From Bdellovibrionales bacterium (lineage in GTDB: Bacteria; Bdellovibrionota_C; UBA2361; RFPC01): a stretch of 36,723 nt of DNA. The notes below the pieces were generated by a model. That model did not search any database and was not told the origin of the DNA. It was given only the letters and a program-made list of their open reading frames with translations. The position numbers were made by a program, and so were the translations under genes. The stretch spans positions 1 through 36,723 of the forward strand of contig JAGRAT010000004.1 in NCBI GenBank assembly GCA_020434495.1. Reading direction: 5' to 3'. Shown here piece by piece: positions 1-7,807 of the stretch (positions are counted from its first letter, which is position 1; each line of letters begins with the position of its first letter).

Positions 1-183
1 GATTGCTTTGGCCGGATGAAAGCTCAGATGCAGGAGGTTATAACCCTCTGTGGATTTCAAGAAGAGAGCTACGAGGACGCAGCGCGAGTACTTGCTATTC
101 CTGTTGGAACAGTACGGTCTCGTCTTAATCGAGCGCGTCTCACACTAAAAGAGTGCATGCAGCGACGGGAGGGCGCGGTATGA
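1..183 (+). CDS. ECF-type RNA polymerase sigma factor, C-terminal part (5' end outside window)
   Basis: The first 60 codons are open in frame 1 and end at TGA 181-183. The peptide carries a sigma-70 region 4 helix-turn-helix: SYEDAARVLAIPVGTVRSRL followed by NRARLTLKECM, which is the family's usual '-35 recognition' segment (SYEEIAxxLgIPvGTVkSRLxRAR). It would direct RNA polymerase to a dedicated promoter. The TGA overlaps the ATG of the next gene (ATGA at 180-183), so this sigma factor and the downstream anti-sigma/vWA protein are translationally coupled, the normal arrangement for an ECF sigma and its regulator. Region 2 lies outside the window, so the ECF subgroup cannot be assigned. Confidence 0.88.
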   Translation, partial: DCFGRMKAQMQEVITLCGFQEESYEDAARVLAIPVGTVRSRLNRARLTLKECMQRREGAV

Positions 184-2627
184 GTGATGTGAAAAGGTAC
201 AAGAAAGATTTTCTGAACTATCTGGAAGGAACCTTGTCTGATGAGGCAAGAGTAAAGTTTGAAGCAGCGCTTAGTAACGATGCTGCACTTCAAGCGGAGC
301 TCGACGCATATCGTCGGATCGTTCTGATGGAACAGAAAGTTGCAAAAGAAGAATTTGAGCTTGATGAACGGTTCGTTTCTAAGGTCATGGCCGAAGTAGG
401 TCGGCCAAGTTTTATAAGGAGAACCATCATGACATTCGTCAAAGCTCTAAAGGATTCAACCTTCGGGATGCTCATAGGAATTGGTGCACTCGCCCTGATA
501 TCTACGTTGATTGTTCTTTCCAGTGAGTACCCCTCTGCGGTTTGGATCGATCAGCTACTGGGGAGTCTGTTTGATTTTCTTGAGAGTGGATTTGGTGCTG
601 CCTTCGTGCTTGGCCTCTTGGCCGCTGCAATACTCTTTTCGGTAAAGGGAAGATTTCGAACCGCGGGGACTTTTGTTTCCTGTGGTTTGGCATGTTTTCT
701 CCTTCGTAACACTACCGGGACATATTTTAATGATTCAAGTATCGCTGTTCAGACAGGTCCTCATGAGCTTGTTGGAGAATATGGAGCGGGGAGGTCTACC
801 AGTAGTCAGCGGCAAGATTTGGAGTCTGATTCACTGACGGCGCCGTATAGCGACCTCCGAAATGACAAAAAGCAGAATTCTGTAAAAGTCCGAGCGCTTG
901 AACCAGTAGCTGTTGTTCCAGCTTCAAAAGAGGAGCTGAGTAATCAAGCAACCATCGGCGGATCACTACAAAAGCTAGAGGGCCAAAAGCCAAAAGCATT
1001 GGGCGAGCGGTTTGCAAGCGAGGTTGCTCCTCAGGCTCCTCCTATGAGAAATCGAGCCGAAGACGCCGCGAGGGTGAGAAAAAGTATGGGCCTAGCGGAT
1101 GGATATGCTGCTCCCGGTACCCAGAACGAAACTTCTTATGGTTACGTCATTCCTCGACCGATCCCCGTACCTCCGCCAGCCGTAAGTGGAGAACGCTACT
1201 ACGAGGTAAGTGAAAATGCTCCAGTGCTTACTGCAACCGAGCCGATGTCGACCTTTAGTATCGATGTTGATACCGGAAGTTACACCAATGCACGGCGTTA
1301 CCTGCAAAGTGGACAGTTTCCTCCAACCGAATCAGTTCGTATCGAAGAGTTTATCAACTACTTCCAGTACGACTATCCAACGCAGAGCAAACAACCTTTT
1401 GCTGCAAACTTTGAGGTAGCCCCGTCTCTTGATGGAGATGGAACATACCTGTTGAAGATTGGGATTAAGGCAAAGGAGAGCGGTTTTGATGGCTCTGAAA
1501 AGCCTTGGAACCTCGTGTTTCTCATCGATGTCTCTGGCTCAATGGCGAGCTCTGACAAGCTTCCCCTTGTGCAACGTTCGCTTGAGCTCTTGGTCCAGAA
1601 GATGCGTGCAGGTGACAAGGTGAGCATCGTCACTTACGCAGGGAATGCAGGATTGCTTCTTCCACCAACGGGCATTGAGGAGCGGAGCCTCATTCTCTCT
1701 GCTATCCGAAGTATCGGTGCGGGTGGGAGCACCCACGGTTCTGATGGCATCATGCAAGCCTATGAGCAGGCAAGAGCTGCGTTCGTTGAGGGCGGAGTGA
1801 ACCGAGTCATCCTTGCCACTGATGGTGACTTTAATGTTGGAGTAACGAACCGAGATGCTTTGGTAAAGCTTATCGAAGAGCAGCGTCGGAGTGGCATTAC
1901 CCTAACGACTCTTGGCTTTGGAACAGGGAATTACAACGAAGCCACGATGGAGCAGTTAGCCAACAAGGGAAATGGAAACTATTTCTATATTGATGGTTAC
2001 CGAGAGGCGAGAAAGGTGTTTGAGACCGATCTCTACGGCACCATCGAGGTTGTAGCAAAGGATGTAAAGCTTCAGATCGAGTTTAATCCGGAGCATGTTG
2101 CGCAGTATCGTCTTGTCGGATACGAAAACAGAAAGCTGAAGAATGAAGACTTCGCAAACGACCGAATCGATGCTGGCGAGATCGGAGCCGGGCATACGGT
2201 GACAGCCATGTACGAATTGGTGCTCACGGGTAGCGAGGCCGCCAAACGCATCAACCCAACGTATCGGTACAAGAAAGTGGAAGAAACGAAGCCGGCTGTA
2301 ACCGAATCTAACTTTTCAGGTGAGCTCGCCTTCCTGAAGATTCGCTACAAGCAGCCTGAAGGAGAGCGCTCAAGCCTGCTGACCTTCCCCTTGAAGCGTG
2401 GTGAGGTAAAGTCTGACCTCAAGGAGGCAAGCGCTGACTTCCGATTTGCAGCAGCGGTTTCGGCATTTGCTCATAAGCTCAGAGCAAGTCAATATGCTCC
2501 CACCCTGTCGTTCTCTCAGATCGTCGATATCGCAAGTAGCGCTCGAGGAGAGGACACGAAGGGTTACCGACAAGAGTTTATTGAGCTAGTTCGAAATGCC
2601 GCAGCAGCAAGAGGGGGAAACGAGTAA
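180..2627 (+). CDS. Anti-sigma-like N-terminus fused to YfbK-type von Willebrand factor A protein
   Basis: 815 residues. I chose ATG 180 rather than the in-frame ATG at 153 because it overlaps the sigma-factor stop (ATGA) and has GGAGG about 8 bases upstream. Residues 1-60 resemble the anti-sigma helical domain (FLNYLEGTLSDEARVKFEAAL), but the Zn ligands HxxxCxxC are absent. Hydrophobic segments lie near residues 97-113, 140-155 and 161-177. After a low-complexity linker comes the YfbK-type N-terminal module (STFSIDVDTGSYTNARRYL), then a vWA domain with an intact MIDAS motif DVSGS at about 450-454 and ATDGDFNVG later, and a C-terminal YfbK/DUF3520-like region. The vWA part should lie on the far side of the membrane from the sigma factor, suggesting metal-dependent ligand sensing passed to the sigma factor. 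The role is inferred; the domains are visible. Confidence 0.87.
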   Translation: MSDVKRYKKDFLNYLEGTLSDEARVKFEAALSNDAALQAELDAYRRIVLMEQKVAKEEFELDERFVSKVMAEVGRPSFIRRTIMTFVKALKDSTFGMLIGIGALALISTLIVLSSEYPSAVWIDQLLGSLFDFLESGFGAAFVLGLLAAAILFSVKGRFRTAGTFVSCGLACFLLRNTTGTYFNDSSIAVQTGPHELVGEYGAGRSTSSQRQDLESDSLTAPYSDLRNDKKQNSVKVRALEPVAVVPASKEELSNQATIGGSLQKLEGQKPKALGERFASEVAPQAPPMRNRAEDAARVRKSMGLADGYAAPGTQNETSYGYVIPRPIPVPPPAVSGERYYEVSENAPVLTATEPMSTFSIDVDTGSYTNARRYLQSGQFPPTESVRIEEFINYFQYDYPTQSKQPFAANFEVAPSLDGDGTYLLKIGIKAKESGFDGSEKPWNLVFLIDVSGSMASSDKLPLVQRSLELLVQKMRAGDKVSIVTYAGNAGLLLPPTGIEERSLILSAIRSIGAGGSTHGSDGIMQAYEQARAAFVEGGVNRVILATDGDFNVGVTNRDALVKLIEEQRRSGITLTTLGFGTGNYNEATMEQLANKGNGNYFYIDGYREARKVFETDLYGTIEVVAKDVKLQIEFNPEHVAQYRLVGYENRKLKNEDFANDRIDAGEIGAGHTVTAMYELVLTGSEAAKRINPTYRYKKVEETKPAVTESNFSGELAFLKIRYKQPEGERSSLLTFPLKRGEVKSDLKEASADFRFAAAVSAFAHKLRASQYAPTLSFSQIVDIASSARGEDTKGYRQEFIELVRNAAAARGGNE

Positions 2628-3360
2628 GGTAAATACGATCGTACGGGTAGTAGCAAGCCCGTACCCCTTTTTGCCGGAAGGGTATTGGTATAAGGGAGGA
2701 GCTCCTCGGGAGCTCTTCCGTCGTTTGCTCCATCCACTTTCTCCAAAGCTTGAAGTGCGAGATTTTGACCTCTTCCGAACTGAAGATGTGGGAGACGAGT
2801 ACGATCACGCTCTCGCGCTTAGATATCTCGCCGATGATTATGAGTTCGGACACGGGGTTGAGGTCGTTGAAGATTTGCCAACGTACTTTGAAACTCGCGA
2901 TCTTACGGTAAACGAAGTAGCCCTCCATAATACGAAGTTAAAATTCACCGAAAGAGCCGAAGAGGATCTCGATTCGCACTGTTTACGTCCAACTCGATAT
3001 GTTTGTAACGCCGCAGGAGAGCCGTTAAGCCAAACGTTTTGTAAAGCGGCACGTTTTTATTCTGAGGGCCTGGTTGCTGGGGTCGAATGGGATCTCCTCT
3101 TTCTCACCTTGCCAAAATCGCTACGGTTATTTGATGCGGTTTTGAATCTTGATAGGTGCTACCTCTCTGGAATTGAAGTTGCAAAAAGGTTTGTCACTAC
3201 ATTGAAGGAGCATGATTTTTTTCTTGAGGCTCCTGAGGGGATAGATGGGCTTGTCTGGTTTGTAGAGGAGGCAGATAAACAGCTGCCAATGAGGGCACGA
3301 ATTTTTAGGAATCTTCCGCGGGAAGTGCTAACGGCTATTGATCTTAAACAACGAGGCTAA
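2596..3360 (+). CDS. Divergent nucleotidyltransferase-fold protein (poly(A) polymerase/CCA-adding head-like)
   Basis: 254 residues, overlapping the upstream vWA gene by 32 bases; no alternative ATG or GTG start is available near the N-terminus, and the ribosome site is weak, so coupling to the upstream gene is likely. The pattern of the nucleotidyltransferase superfamily is recognisable: a GG turn at residues 34-35 (WYKGGAPRELF), an acidic pair D56/D58 in VRDFDLF, and at 99-110 ETRDLTVNEVAL, which matches the RDFTINAL block of class II poly(A) polymerases and CCA-adding enzymes. The arginine-binding and RNA-binding C-terminal domains of true CCA enzymes are not evident and the protein is short, so the substrate is unknown. 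It is convergent with the next gene and overlaps it by 17 bases. The fold call is an inference from motif order. Confidence 0.72.
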   Translation: MPQQQEGETSKVNTIVRVVASPYPFLPEGYWYKGGAPRELFRRLLHPLSPKLEVRDFDLFRTEDVGDEYDHALALRYLADDYEFGHGVEVVEDLPTYFETRDLTVNEVALHNTKLKFTERAEEDLDSHCLRPTRYVCNAAGEPLSQTFCKAARFYSEGLVAGVEWDLLFLTLPKSLRLFDAVLNLDRCYLSGIEVAKRFVTTLKEHDFFLEAPEGIDGLVWFVEEADKQLPMRARIFRNLPREVLTAIDLKQRG

Positions 3361-4222
3361 TTACGACTTCGCTTTCTGGAATTTCCCCCTCTATCTGCCC
3401 CTTTAGCGCTGCAAGCTTTGGGCGGAGCTCTTTTAAGGGGATGTCATCGCCTAGAGCGAGGTTGATCTGAATGAGACGCTTGGTGCCCACTCGTCTTGAT
3501 TTTACGCCGTGAAACCCAGAATACGCACCTTCATATTGCACGAGGTATTTTAGAACCACCAACTGAAATGCTTCTTCGACGGATCGGTCGACCAGGTCGC
3601 CAACTGAGTCATTTGCGATAGTAAACGAGGCGTCAAGCAGAAAAAGGGCGATGCACGTTGAGCCGATGGAATCGAGATAGATGAAGAGCGAAAAATATGG
3701 AGCGAGATAACTGAGAGCCACTGACAGACTGACAACCAAGCTCGCTAGCATTTTGGAGTAAAAAAGTGCGCATTGAGATTCCGTTACTGGAGAAGGCGAG
3801 GTTTCAACAAGTTTATGAAATCTTCTCCACATGTAGCCGTTGCCGAGAACTGAAAGAAACGAAAGAGTCAGTCCAAAGGTCCCATTCCGGATGAGTTCCG
3901 GCTCAAGGGCGCGATCGATTGCTGAGTACGCACAGATAACAGCCGAGCAGAACATGGTAAGAGCAACGACGATACTCGAAAGCTGTTCAAGTTTGCCAAA
4001 GCCATAGTTGTATCGAGAGAGGTCTGAGCGTCGAGTTTTTTCTACAACGGCAAACGCGATGGCAATTGCTAAGAATTCAACAAAGCATTTTAAAAAGTCT
4101 GCTCTTAACGTAACCGAGTTCGATACCAGAGCAGCGTATCCGGTGAGGGCGAGAGTAACTCCCGTTACAGCAGTGGAGAAAAAGATGAGATAGTACTTCT
4201 CTGTACTCGCGGAATTTGCCAC
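3344..4222 (-). CDS. Cation diffusion facilitator (CDF) family membrane protein with degenerate metal site
   Basis: 292 residues from a GTG start (4222), with AAAGG upstream. About six hydrophobic segments and the family signature are visible: SNSVTLRADFLKCFVEF in TM2, RYNYGFGKLEQLSSIV between TM2 and TM3, and LVDRSVEE after TM6 followed by a cytoplasmic ferredoxin-like C-terminal domain. CDF proteins use four transmembrane ligands (D45, D49, H153, D157 in E. coli YiiP). Here D42 is present, but the second aspartate is C46, and the TM5 HxxxD is replaced by FYSKM at 154-158. The protein therefore may not carry Zn/Fe, or may move another ion or act as a sensor. It follows rsmG on the same strand with 46 bases between them. 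Confidence 0.85.
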   Translation of the reverse strand: MANSASTEKYYLIFFSTAVTGVTLALTGYAALVSNSVTLRADFLKCFVEFLAIAIAFAVVEKTRRSDLSRYNYGFGKLEQLSSIVVALTMFCSAVICAYSAIDRALEPELIRNGTFGLTLSFLSVLGNGYMWRRFHKLVETSPSPVTESQCALFYSKMLASLVVSLSVALSYLAPYFSLFIYLDSIGSTCIALFLLDASFTIANDSVGDLVDRSVEEAFQLVVLKYLVQYEGAYSGFHGVKSRRVGTKRLIQINLALGDDIPLKELRPKLAALKGQIEGEIPESEVVISLVV

Positions 4223-4268
4223 TGGCTGACTAACCTTTCAATTCGGTTTATCGAACTATAGTCGAGGA

Positions 4269-4898
4269 TTATCGGCTGCTTGTATAGCGTAAGATTGCAC
4301 TCATGCTTCGCCCGGGGATGTCTGTATACACCGAGGGTTTGGAGGATGACAGCCCAAGTTCGTTAGCGACATCGGTGCTGGATAGGACTTCACTTTCGTA
4401 GTTCTCTCCCTTTAGGAAGAGGAGTCTCGAGGACGGGGCGGTTTTCAGGAAAGGAAAAGCGAGTGGGATGAGCTCTGGTAGCGGAGCGAGGGCTCGCGCT
4501 GTAACGCAGGTAAATGTTTGGTGAAGCGAAGATTGTTCCTCAATGCGGCCATGAATGGCTGTAAGGTTTCGGAGACGGAGCTTGGAGGAAATGTAGCTCA
4601 AGAAATCGACTTTCCTTTCAGATGAGTCTATCGCTGTAAATGAAACGGAAGGGGAAGCAATTGCTAGTGGTACGACAGGAAACCCGCCACCTGAGCCGAG
4701 ATCTAAGACGGAGTCCTCTGTTTCCAAGTAAGGTGCAAGAAGCAGGGAGTCTAGAACATGGGCTTTGAGATTCCCCAATTCAGAGCTACTGACGAGATTT
4801 ACCTTTTTATTCGACCGAACTAGGAGCTCTGAAAATTGATCGAGCTGGACTGCATACTGGGTGTACAGCGTTACCGGATTTGTAGAAGTCGAGTCCAT
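4269..4898 (-). CDS. rsmG: 16S rRNA (guanine-N7)-methyltransferase RsmG
   Basis: 209 residues. The open frame extends upstream to 5075, but that extension would run through the REP-like palindrome and into the preceding gene; ATG 4898 (MDSTSTNPVTLYTQYAVQLD) gives the usual family length of about 205-215. The SAM-binding motif VLDLGSGGGFPVVPLAIASP and the downstream SSERKVDFL and VTARALAPLPELIPLAFPFL blocks are typical of RsmG, which methylates G527 of 16S rRNA in the 530 loop; loss of this enzyme gives low-level streptomycin resistance in other bacteria. It is more often found beside mnmG or parAB; here it sits between a small membrane protein and a CDF homologue. No clear Shine-Dalgarno precedes the start. 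Confidence 0.93.
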   Translation of the reverse strand: MDSTSTNPVTLYTQYAVQLDQFSELLVRSNKKVNLVSSSELGNLKAHVLDSLLLAPYLETEDSVLDLGSGGGFPVVPLAIASPSVSFTAIDSSERKVDFLSYISSKLRLRNLTAIHGRIEEQSSLHQTFTCVTARALAPLPELIPLAFPFLKTAPSSRLLFLKGENYESEVLSSTDVANELGLSSSKPSVYTDIPGRSMSAILRYTSSR

Positions 4899-4951
4899 AA
4901 ACCGTAAGCATAGGGAGATGCCGAACAGATCGCTAGTGCGAGTACACCGAC

Positions 4952-5000
4952 CGCTAAAAGTTATCACCGCTTCGCGGCTATAACTTTCGAGAAGCGCTCT
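4952..5000 (-). repeat. REP-like palindrome, copy 1
   Basis: A 49-bp sequence that recurs at 36652-36700 with 47/49 identity when one copy is reverse-complemented. It folds as AAAGTTAT (4957-4964) with ATAACTTT (4980-4987), enclosing an inner CCGC-TTC-GCGG hairpin (4967-4977). It begins at the stop codon of the 80-residue membrane-protein gene and precedes rsmG by 53 bp. Read in the direction of the upstream gene, it has the same orientation as copy 2 has to its upstream gene. There is no T-run, so it is not a standard intrinsic terminator. Confidence 0.85.
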
Positions 5001-5241
5001 AAGAATTAAAGTAGTAGAGATTCTCGCCAATTTTGATGAGTTCTCGAACGAAGTCATCAACAACGGTAAGATCAATAATAGAAACGTTATTGTAGAGCAT
5101 CGCTACTCGTATTCCGATGGAAAGAATCAAAAGCGGAATATAGACAAAGGTCACCATGAACCAGAATCCTCTAACAGGCAGCTGCCGTAAGGCCCGGTCT
5201 GGATTCGAATCGATGAGAACTGGCTCTTTATAGACACCCAT
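4999..5241 (-). CDS. Small single-span membrane protein, unknown function
   Basis: 80 residues starting MGVYKEPVLIDSNPDRAL, with a strong hydrophobic stretch FWFMVTFVYIPLLILSIGIR at about residues 26-45 and a polar C-terminal tail. The start is well supported: GGAGGT at 5249-5254 on the minus strand, seven bases from the ATG. A near-consensus sigma-54 promoter lies just upstream (5280-5296), giving a short leader of about 28 bases. The stop codon TAG is the first base pair set of the REP-like palindrome. I do not recognise the family. Its control by sigma-54, in a genome with flagellar genes, could mean a motility, envelope or nitrogen link, but this is inference. Confidence 0.75.
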   Translation of the reverse strand: MGVYKEPVLIDSNPDRALRQLPVRGFWFMVTFVYIPLLILSIGIRVAMLYNNVSIIDLTVVDDFVRELIKIGENLYYFNS

Positions 5242-5279
5242 GGTTTATACCTCCAACATCCAATCTGCCTCATTTTATG

Positions 5280-5296
5280 AGCGAATTTTGTGCCAA
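5280..5296 (-). promoter_or_regulatory. Predicted sigma-54 (-24/-12) promoter
   Basis: On the minus strand the sequence reads TTGGCACAAAATTCGCT. The -24 element TTGGCAC is perfect, and the -12 element TCGCT differs from TTGCT by one base; the GG-to-GC spacing is exactly the canonical one. The site lies 39 bases upstream of the ATG of the 80-residue membrane protein, which would place transcription start near 5269. No enhancer-binding-protein site was identified. Confidence 0.7.
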
Positions 5297-5395
5297 AGTG
5301 ATTCTGATCAATTTGCCACCCGGGCACCATACGCTCAGATTTTCTTTGGGCGAGGATGCCTGCTATCTTAAGCTTTCGAAATTAGGAAGATTTTA

Positions 5396-6385
5396 GTGTT
5401 TTCGTGGCAAAAACTCAAAAAGCCTTTTTCGGTGCTGGCACCGATGGAGGACGTTACGGACACCGTTTTTAGACGGTTAGTTGCCTCGTGCGGAGCCCCG
5501 GATGTCTTTGTCAGTGAATTTACTAGCACAGACGGTATGTTCTCCCCGGGGTGGTCTAATGTCGTCCACCGCCTAAAATTTACCGAGGGGGAGAGCCCGC
5601 TCGTTGCCCAGATCTGGGGGAATAAGCCGGAGCTCTATCAAAAGGCTGCCAGTCGCATCCGCGAGCTCGGGTTTCACGGTATTGATATCAATATGGGGTG
5701 TCCTGTTGAAAAGATCATTAAGAGTGGTTGTTGTTCGGCGTTGATCGATAATCCATCGCTTGCTGCAGAGTTAGTACTAGCAGCCAAGGAGGGAGCCGGG
5801 GGACTTCCAGTTAGCGTGAAAACCCGTATCGGATTTACTACCCGTCATACCGAGCCGTGGATTGAGCATCTGCTCTCTCTTCAACCAGATGCCATTACCG
5901 TTCATGGTCGTACAGCAAAACAGTTGTCAAAGGGGACCGCGGACTGGGGAGAGATCGCAAAGTGCGTCCAGCTGCGAGACGAGGCTCGACTGGAGACGGT
6001 TATTATCGGAAACGGCGATGTAAAAAGCTTGGAAGAGGCCGACCTCCGAGTTGCTGAAAGTGGAGCTGACGGAGTGATGATTGGGCGGGGAATATTCGAC
6101 AATCTGTTTCTCTTTCAACGAGGAGCTGCCCCACTATCGGAGCGATCCGTGAGTGAAAAGCTTGGTCTCTTATTGCGACATATCGACTTGTTTGAAGAAA
6201 CTTGGAAAGGTGAGAAGCCTTACCGGGTGTTAAAGAAATACTTTAAAATTTACGCTTCCTCGTTTGATGGAGCCTCGCAACTTCGGATGCAATTGGTCGA
6301 AACAGAAAATGCTGAGGAAGCGCGAGCTTTAGTTGATAGATTCCTGCTGAATTCAAAGGCCCATGCCGAGCTGAACTTATTGTAG
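5396..6385 (+). CDS. dus: tRNA-dihydrouridine synthase (Dus family)
   Basis: 329 residues from GTG 5396, with AGGAAGA nine bases upstream; no nearer ATG preserves the N-terminus. Family features in order: APMEDVTDTVFRRLVASCGA at the flavin-binding start, INMGCPVEKI with the catalytic cysteine (usual NxGCPxxK), SVKTRIGF, TVHGRTAKQLSKGTADW, and GADGVMIGRGIFDN for FMN phosphate binding. The enzyme reduces uridine to 5,6-dihydrouridine in the D-loop or other tRNA positions with FMN and NADPH. Which Dus subfamily (A, B or C) it belongs to is not clear to me. The 3' end overlaps the convergent ASST-like gene by nine bases. Confidence 0.94.
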   Translation: MFSWQKLKKPFSVLAPMEDVTDTVFRRLVASCGAPDVFVSEFTSTDGMFSPGWSNVVHRLKFTEGESPLVAQIWGNKPELYQKAASRIRELGFHGIDINMGCPVEKIIKSGCCSALIDNPSLAAELVLAAKEGAGGLPVSVKTRIGFTTRHTEPWIEHLLSLQPDAITVHGRTAKQLSKGTADWGEIAKCVQLRDEARLETVIIGNGDVKSLEEADLRVAESGADGVMIGRGIFDNLFLFQRGAAPLSERSVSEKLGLLLRHIDLFEETWKGEKPYRVLKKYFKIYASSFDGASQLRMQLVETENAEEARALVDRFLLNSKAHAELNLL

Positions 6386-7621
6386 AGTCGAAAACTTCTC
6401 GGTGTAGTTTAAGGGATATTTCTGGGATCTCGCTGTTCTGAAATTCCCTCGGAGCTCCCAAACAATTTCTCCTTCCGGTGTTACCTCGAATGCTCGGCCG
6501 CTAAGATCGTCGGAGATAAAGGTGTTGCCGTTCGGTAGGCGCTGCACAGAGCCAGCCGAGTTTGAAAAGAAATTTGTGCCATCTTCATACTTCCAGACGA
6601 GCTTGCCGGTTGGTGGCTCTATCTCAAGAATTATAGATTCCCCTTTGTGGAGCTTTCGACCGTTATCAAAGACAAGGATGTTTCCGGCTCCCGGGAGGCC
6701 TGGTTCGATCATATAAGCATCGTGCCCACCACTTAACCCCCCACGGTAATCACCGCTAAAGCTCCAGACGACATCTTTTGATTTCTTGTCGATGATCTTC
6801 ATCTCCCACCAGTTGCGGAGCACGGTAAGGATATTACCCGGCCGAAAACGGGTATCACCGGCATCAAACCAACGGTTATTCGGCAGGGGAGAAACCGTAT
6901 TGATATGGGTCCAGTCGGCTGCGTTTTCACGTTCGCAGCCGGCGTTGCCGCAGCTATTTACATCAAGAACTTCTTCTGCGTTCCAACGCCAGGTAACAGC
7001 GCCTTCGCGATTAATTTCAACGAGAGAGTCGGTGCGAATGGTATCAAAACGGAGTCGTTTGGGATGGGTGATGAGCTGCATATACTGCGGAGCAAGGTTG
7101 CGTCGGACGGCAAAAATAGTATCGCCATTGCTGAGCCGTTGAACATCGTGATGGATACGCTCAGAAGATGGATACTCCCAAGCTACGTCACCATCCCAAG
7201 TGTATTCCCGTACTGTAAACTTGAGTTCCTTCCAGGGAGAGACTCTAGTCCCCCACTTTGAGCCGTGCAGAACGAGTAAGTTGCCATTTGGCAGCAGGCG
7301 CGCACGCTGCGCATCGACCGGCCACCGGTGGAGCACTTTTCCTTCCATCGAAAACAGGAGCACTTCGGCTTTGCCGACAACGGAATAAAGGGTAAGCCCC
7401 TTAAAAGCTTTCTCCCTATTGTAAACGGTCAAGTCGCTCAAGAACGGTTGATCAACATCAGTTACTTCTGTTTCTTCATCTTCAGAAGGAGGTGGCGTTT
7501 TTACTTTCTCTGTTGAAGCACTGTGATTTCCTTGAAACCAGAATGCAGCAACAAGGAGTGCTCCAAGGAAGGAGAATGGAATGATGTACTCGAGTGGATT
7601 CTTGGAACGAATGGTAGCCAT
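6377..7621 (-). CDS. Arylsulfotransferase (ASST)-like membrane-anchored beta-propeller protein
   Basis: 414 residues. An N-terminal uncleaved signal/anchor (LEYIIPFSFLGALLVAAFWF) precedes a Pro/Glu linker and a propeller domain exported to the periplasm. Repeating strands with 'G-x-x-x-W/H-R-W ... L-P-N-G-N' ends are visible (RARLLPNGNLLVLHG, QRLSNGDTIFAVRR, VQRLPNGNTFISDD). Histidine-containing motifs typical of ASST propellers occur: IHHDVQRL, DWTHINTVSPLPNN and GGHDAYMIEPGLPGAGNILV. True PAPS-independent sulfotransferases use an active-site histidine; whether this protein is catalytic or only a structural relative is undecided. It is convergent with dus. A short hairpin (7630-7647) lies just upstream of its ATG. 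Confidence 0.78.
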   Translation of the reverse strand: MATIRSKNPLEYIIPFSFLGALLVAAFWFQGNHSASTEKVKTPPPSEDEETEVTDVDQPFLSDLTVYNREKAFKGLTLYSVVGKAEVLLFSMEGKVLHRWPVDAQRARLLPNGNLLVLHGSKWGTRVSPWKELKFTVREYTWDGDVAWEYPSSERIHHDVQRLSNGDTIFAVRRNLAPQYMQLITHPKRLRFDTIRTDSLVEINREGAVTWRWNAEEVLDVNSCGNAGCERENAADWTHINTVSPLPNNRWFDAGDTRFRPGNILTVLRNWWEMKIIDKKSKDVVWSFSGDYRGGLSGGHDAYMIEPGLPGAGNILVFDNGRKLHKGESIILEIEPPTGKLVWKYEDGTNFFSNSAGSVQRLPNGNTFISDDLSGRAFEVTPEGEIVWELRGNFRTARSQKYPLNYTEKFSTLQ

Positions 7622-7629
7622 AGCGTCGG

Positions 7630-7647
7630 TAGGTTCTCATGAACCTA
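7630..7647. promoter_or_regulatory. Perfect 7-bp inverted repeat upstream of the ASST-like gene
   Basis: TAGGTTC-TCAT-GAACCTA sits eight bases upstream of the minus-strand ATG at 7621. It could be an operator or a translation-blocking hairpin in the leader. No Shine-Dalgarno is evident between it and the ATG. Confidence 0.4.
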
Positions 7648-7807
7648 TCTGGAGGTAAATGCCGCTGCAGAGGGATGCACTACAAGGGGATCAAGATTTT
7701 GCGTAGGTACAATAGTCGCACTCAATTGAGGCGCGAATTATCAAGAAAACGGCTCGTCGGACCGTCTTTTACCCTCAGCACAGAGAAGTTTCAGGAGAAG
7801 CTGTACT

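Noticed and set aside
4899-5075. Extension of the rsmG reading frame to ATG 5075
   Set aside because: It would run through the REP-like palindrome and into the 80-residue gene, and the family starts at MDSTSTNP.
5205-5220. GGATTCGAATC resembling a tRNA T-loop
   Set aside because: No acceptor or anticodon stem surrounds it and it lies inside the small membrane-protein gene.
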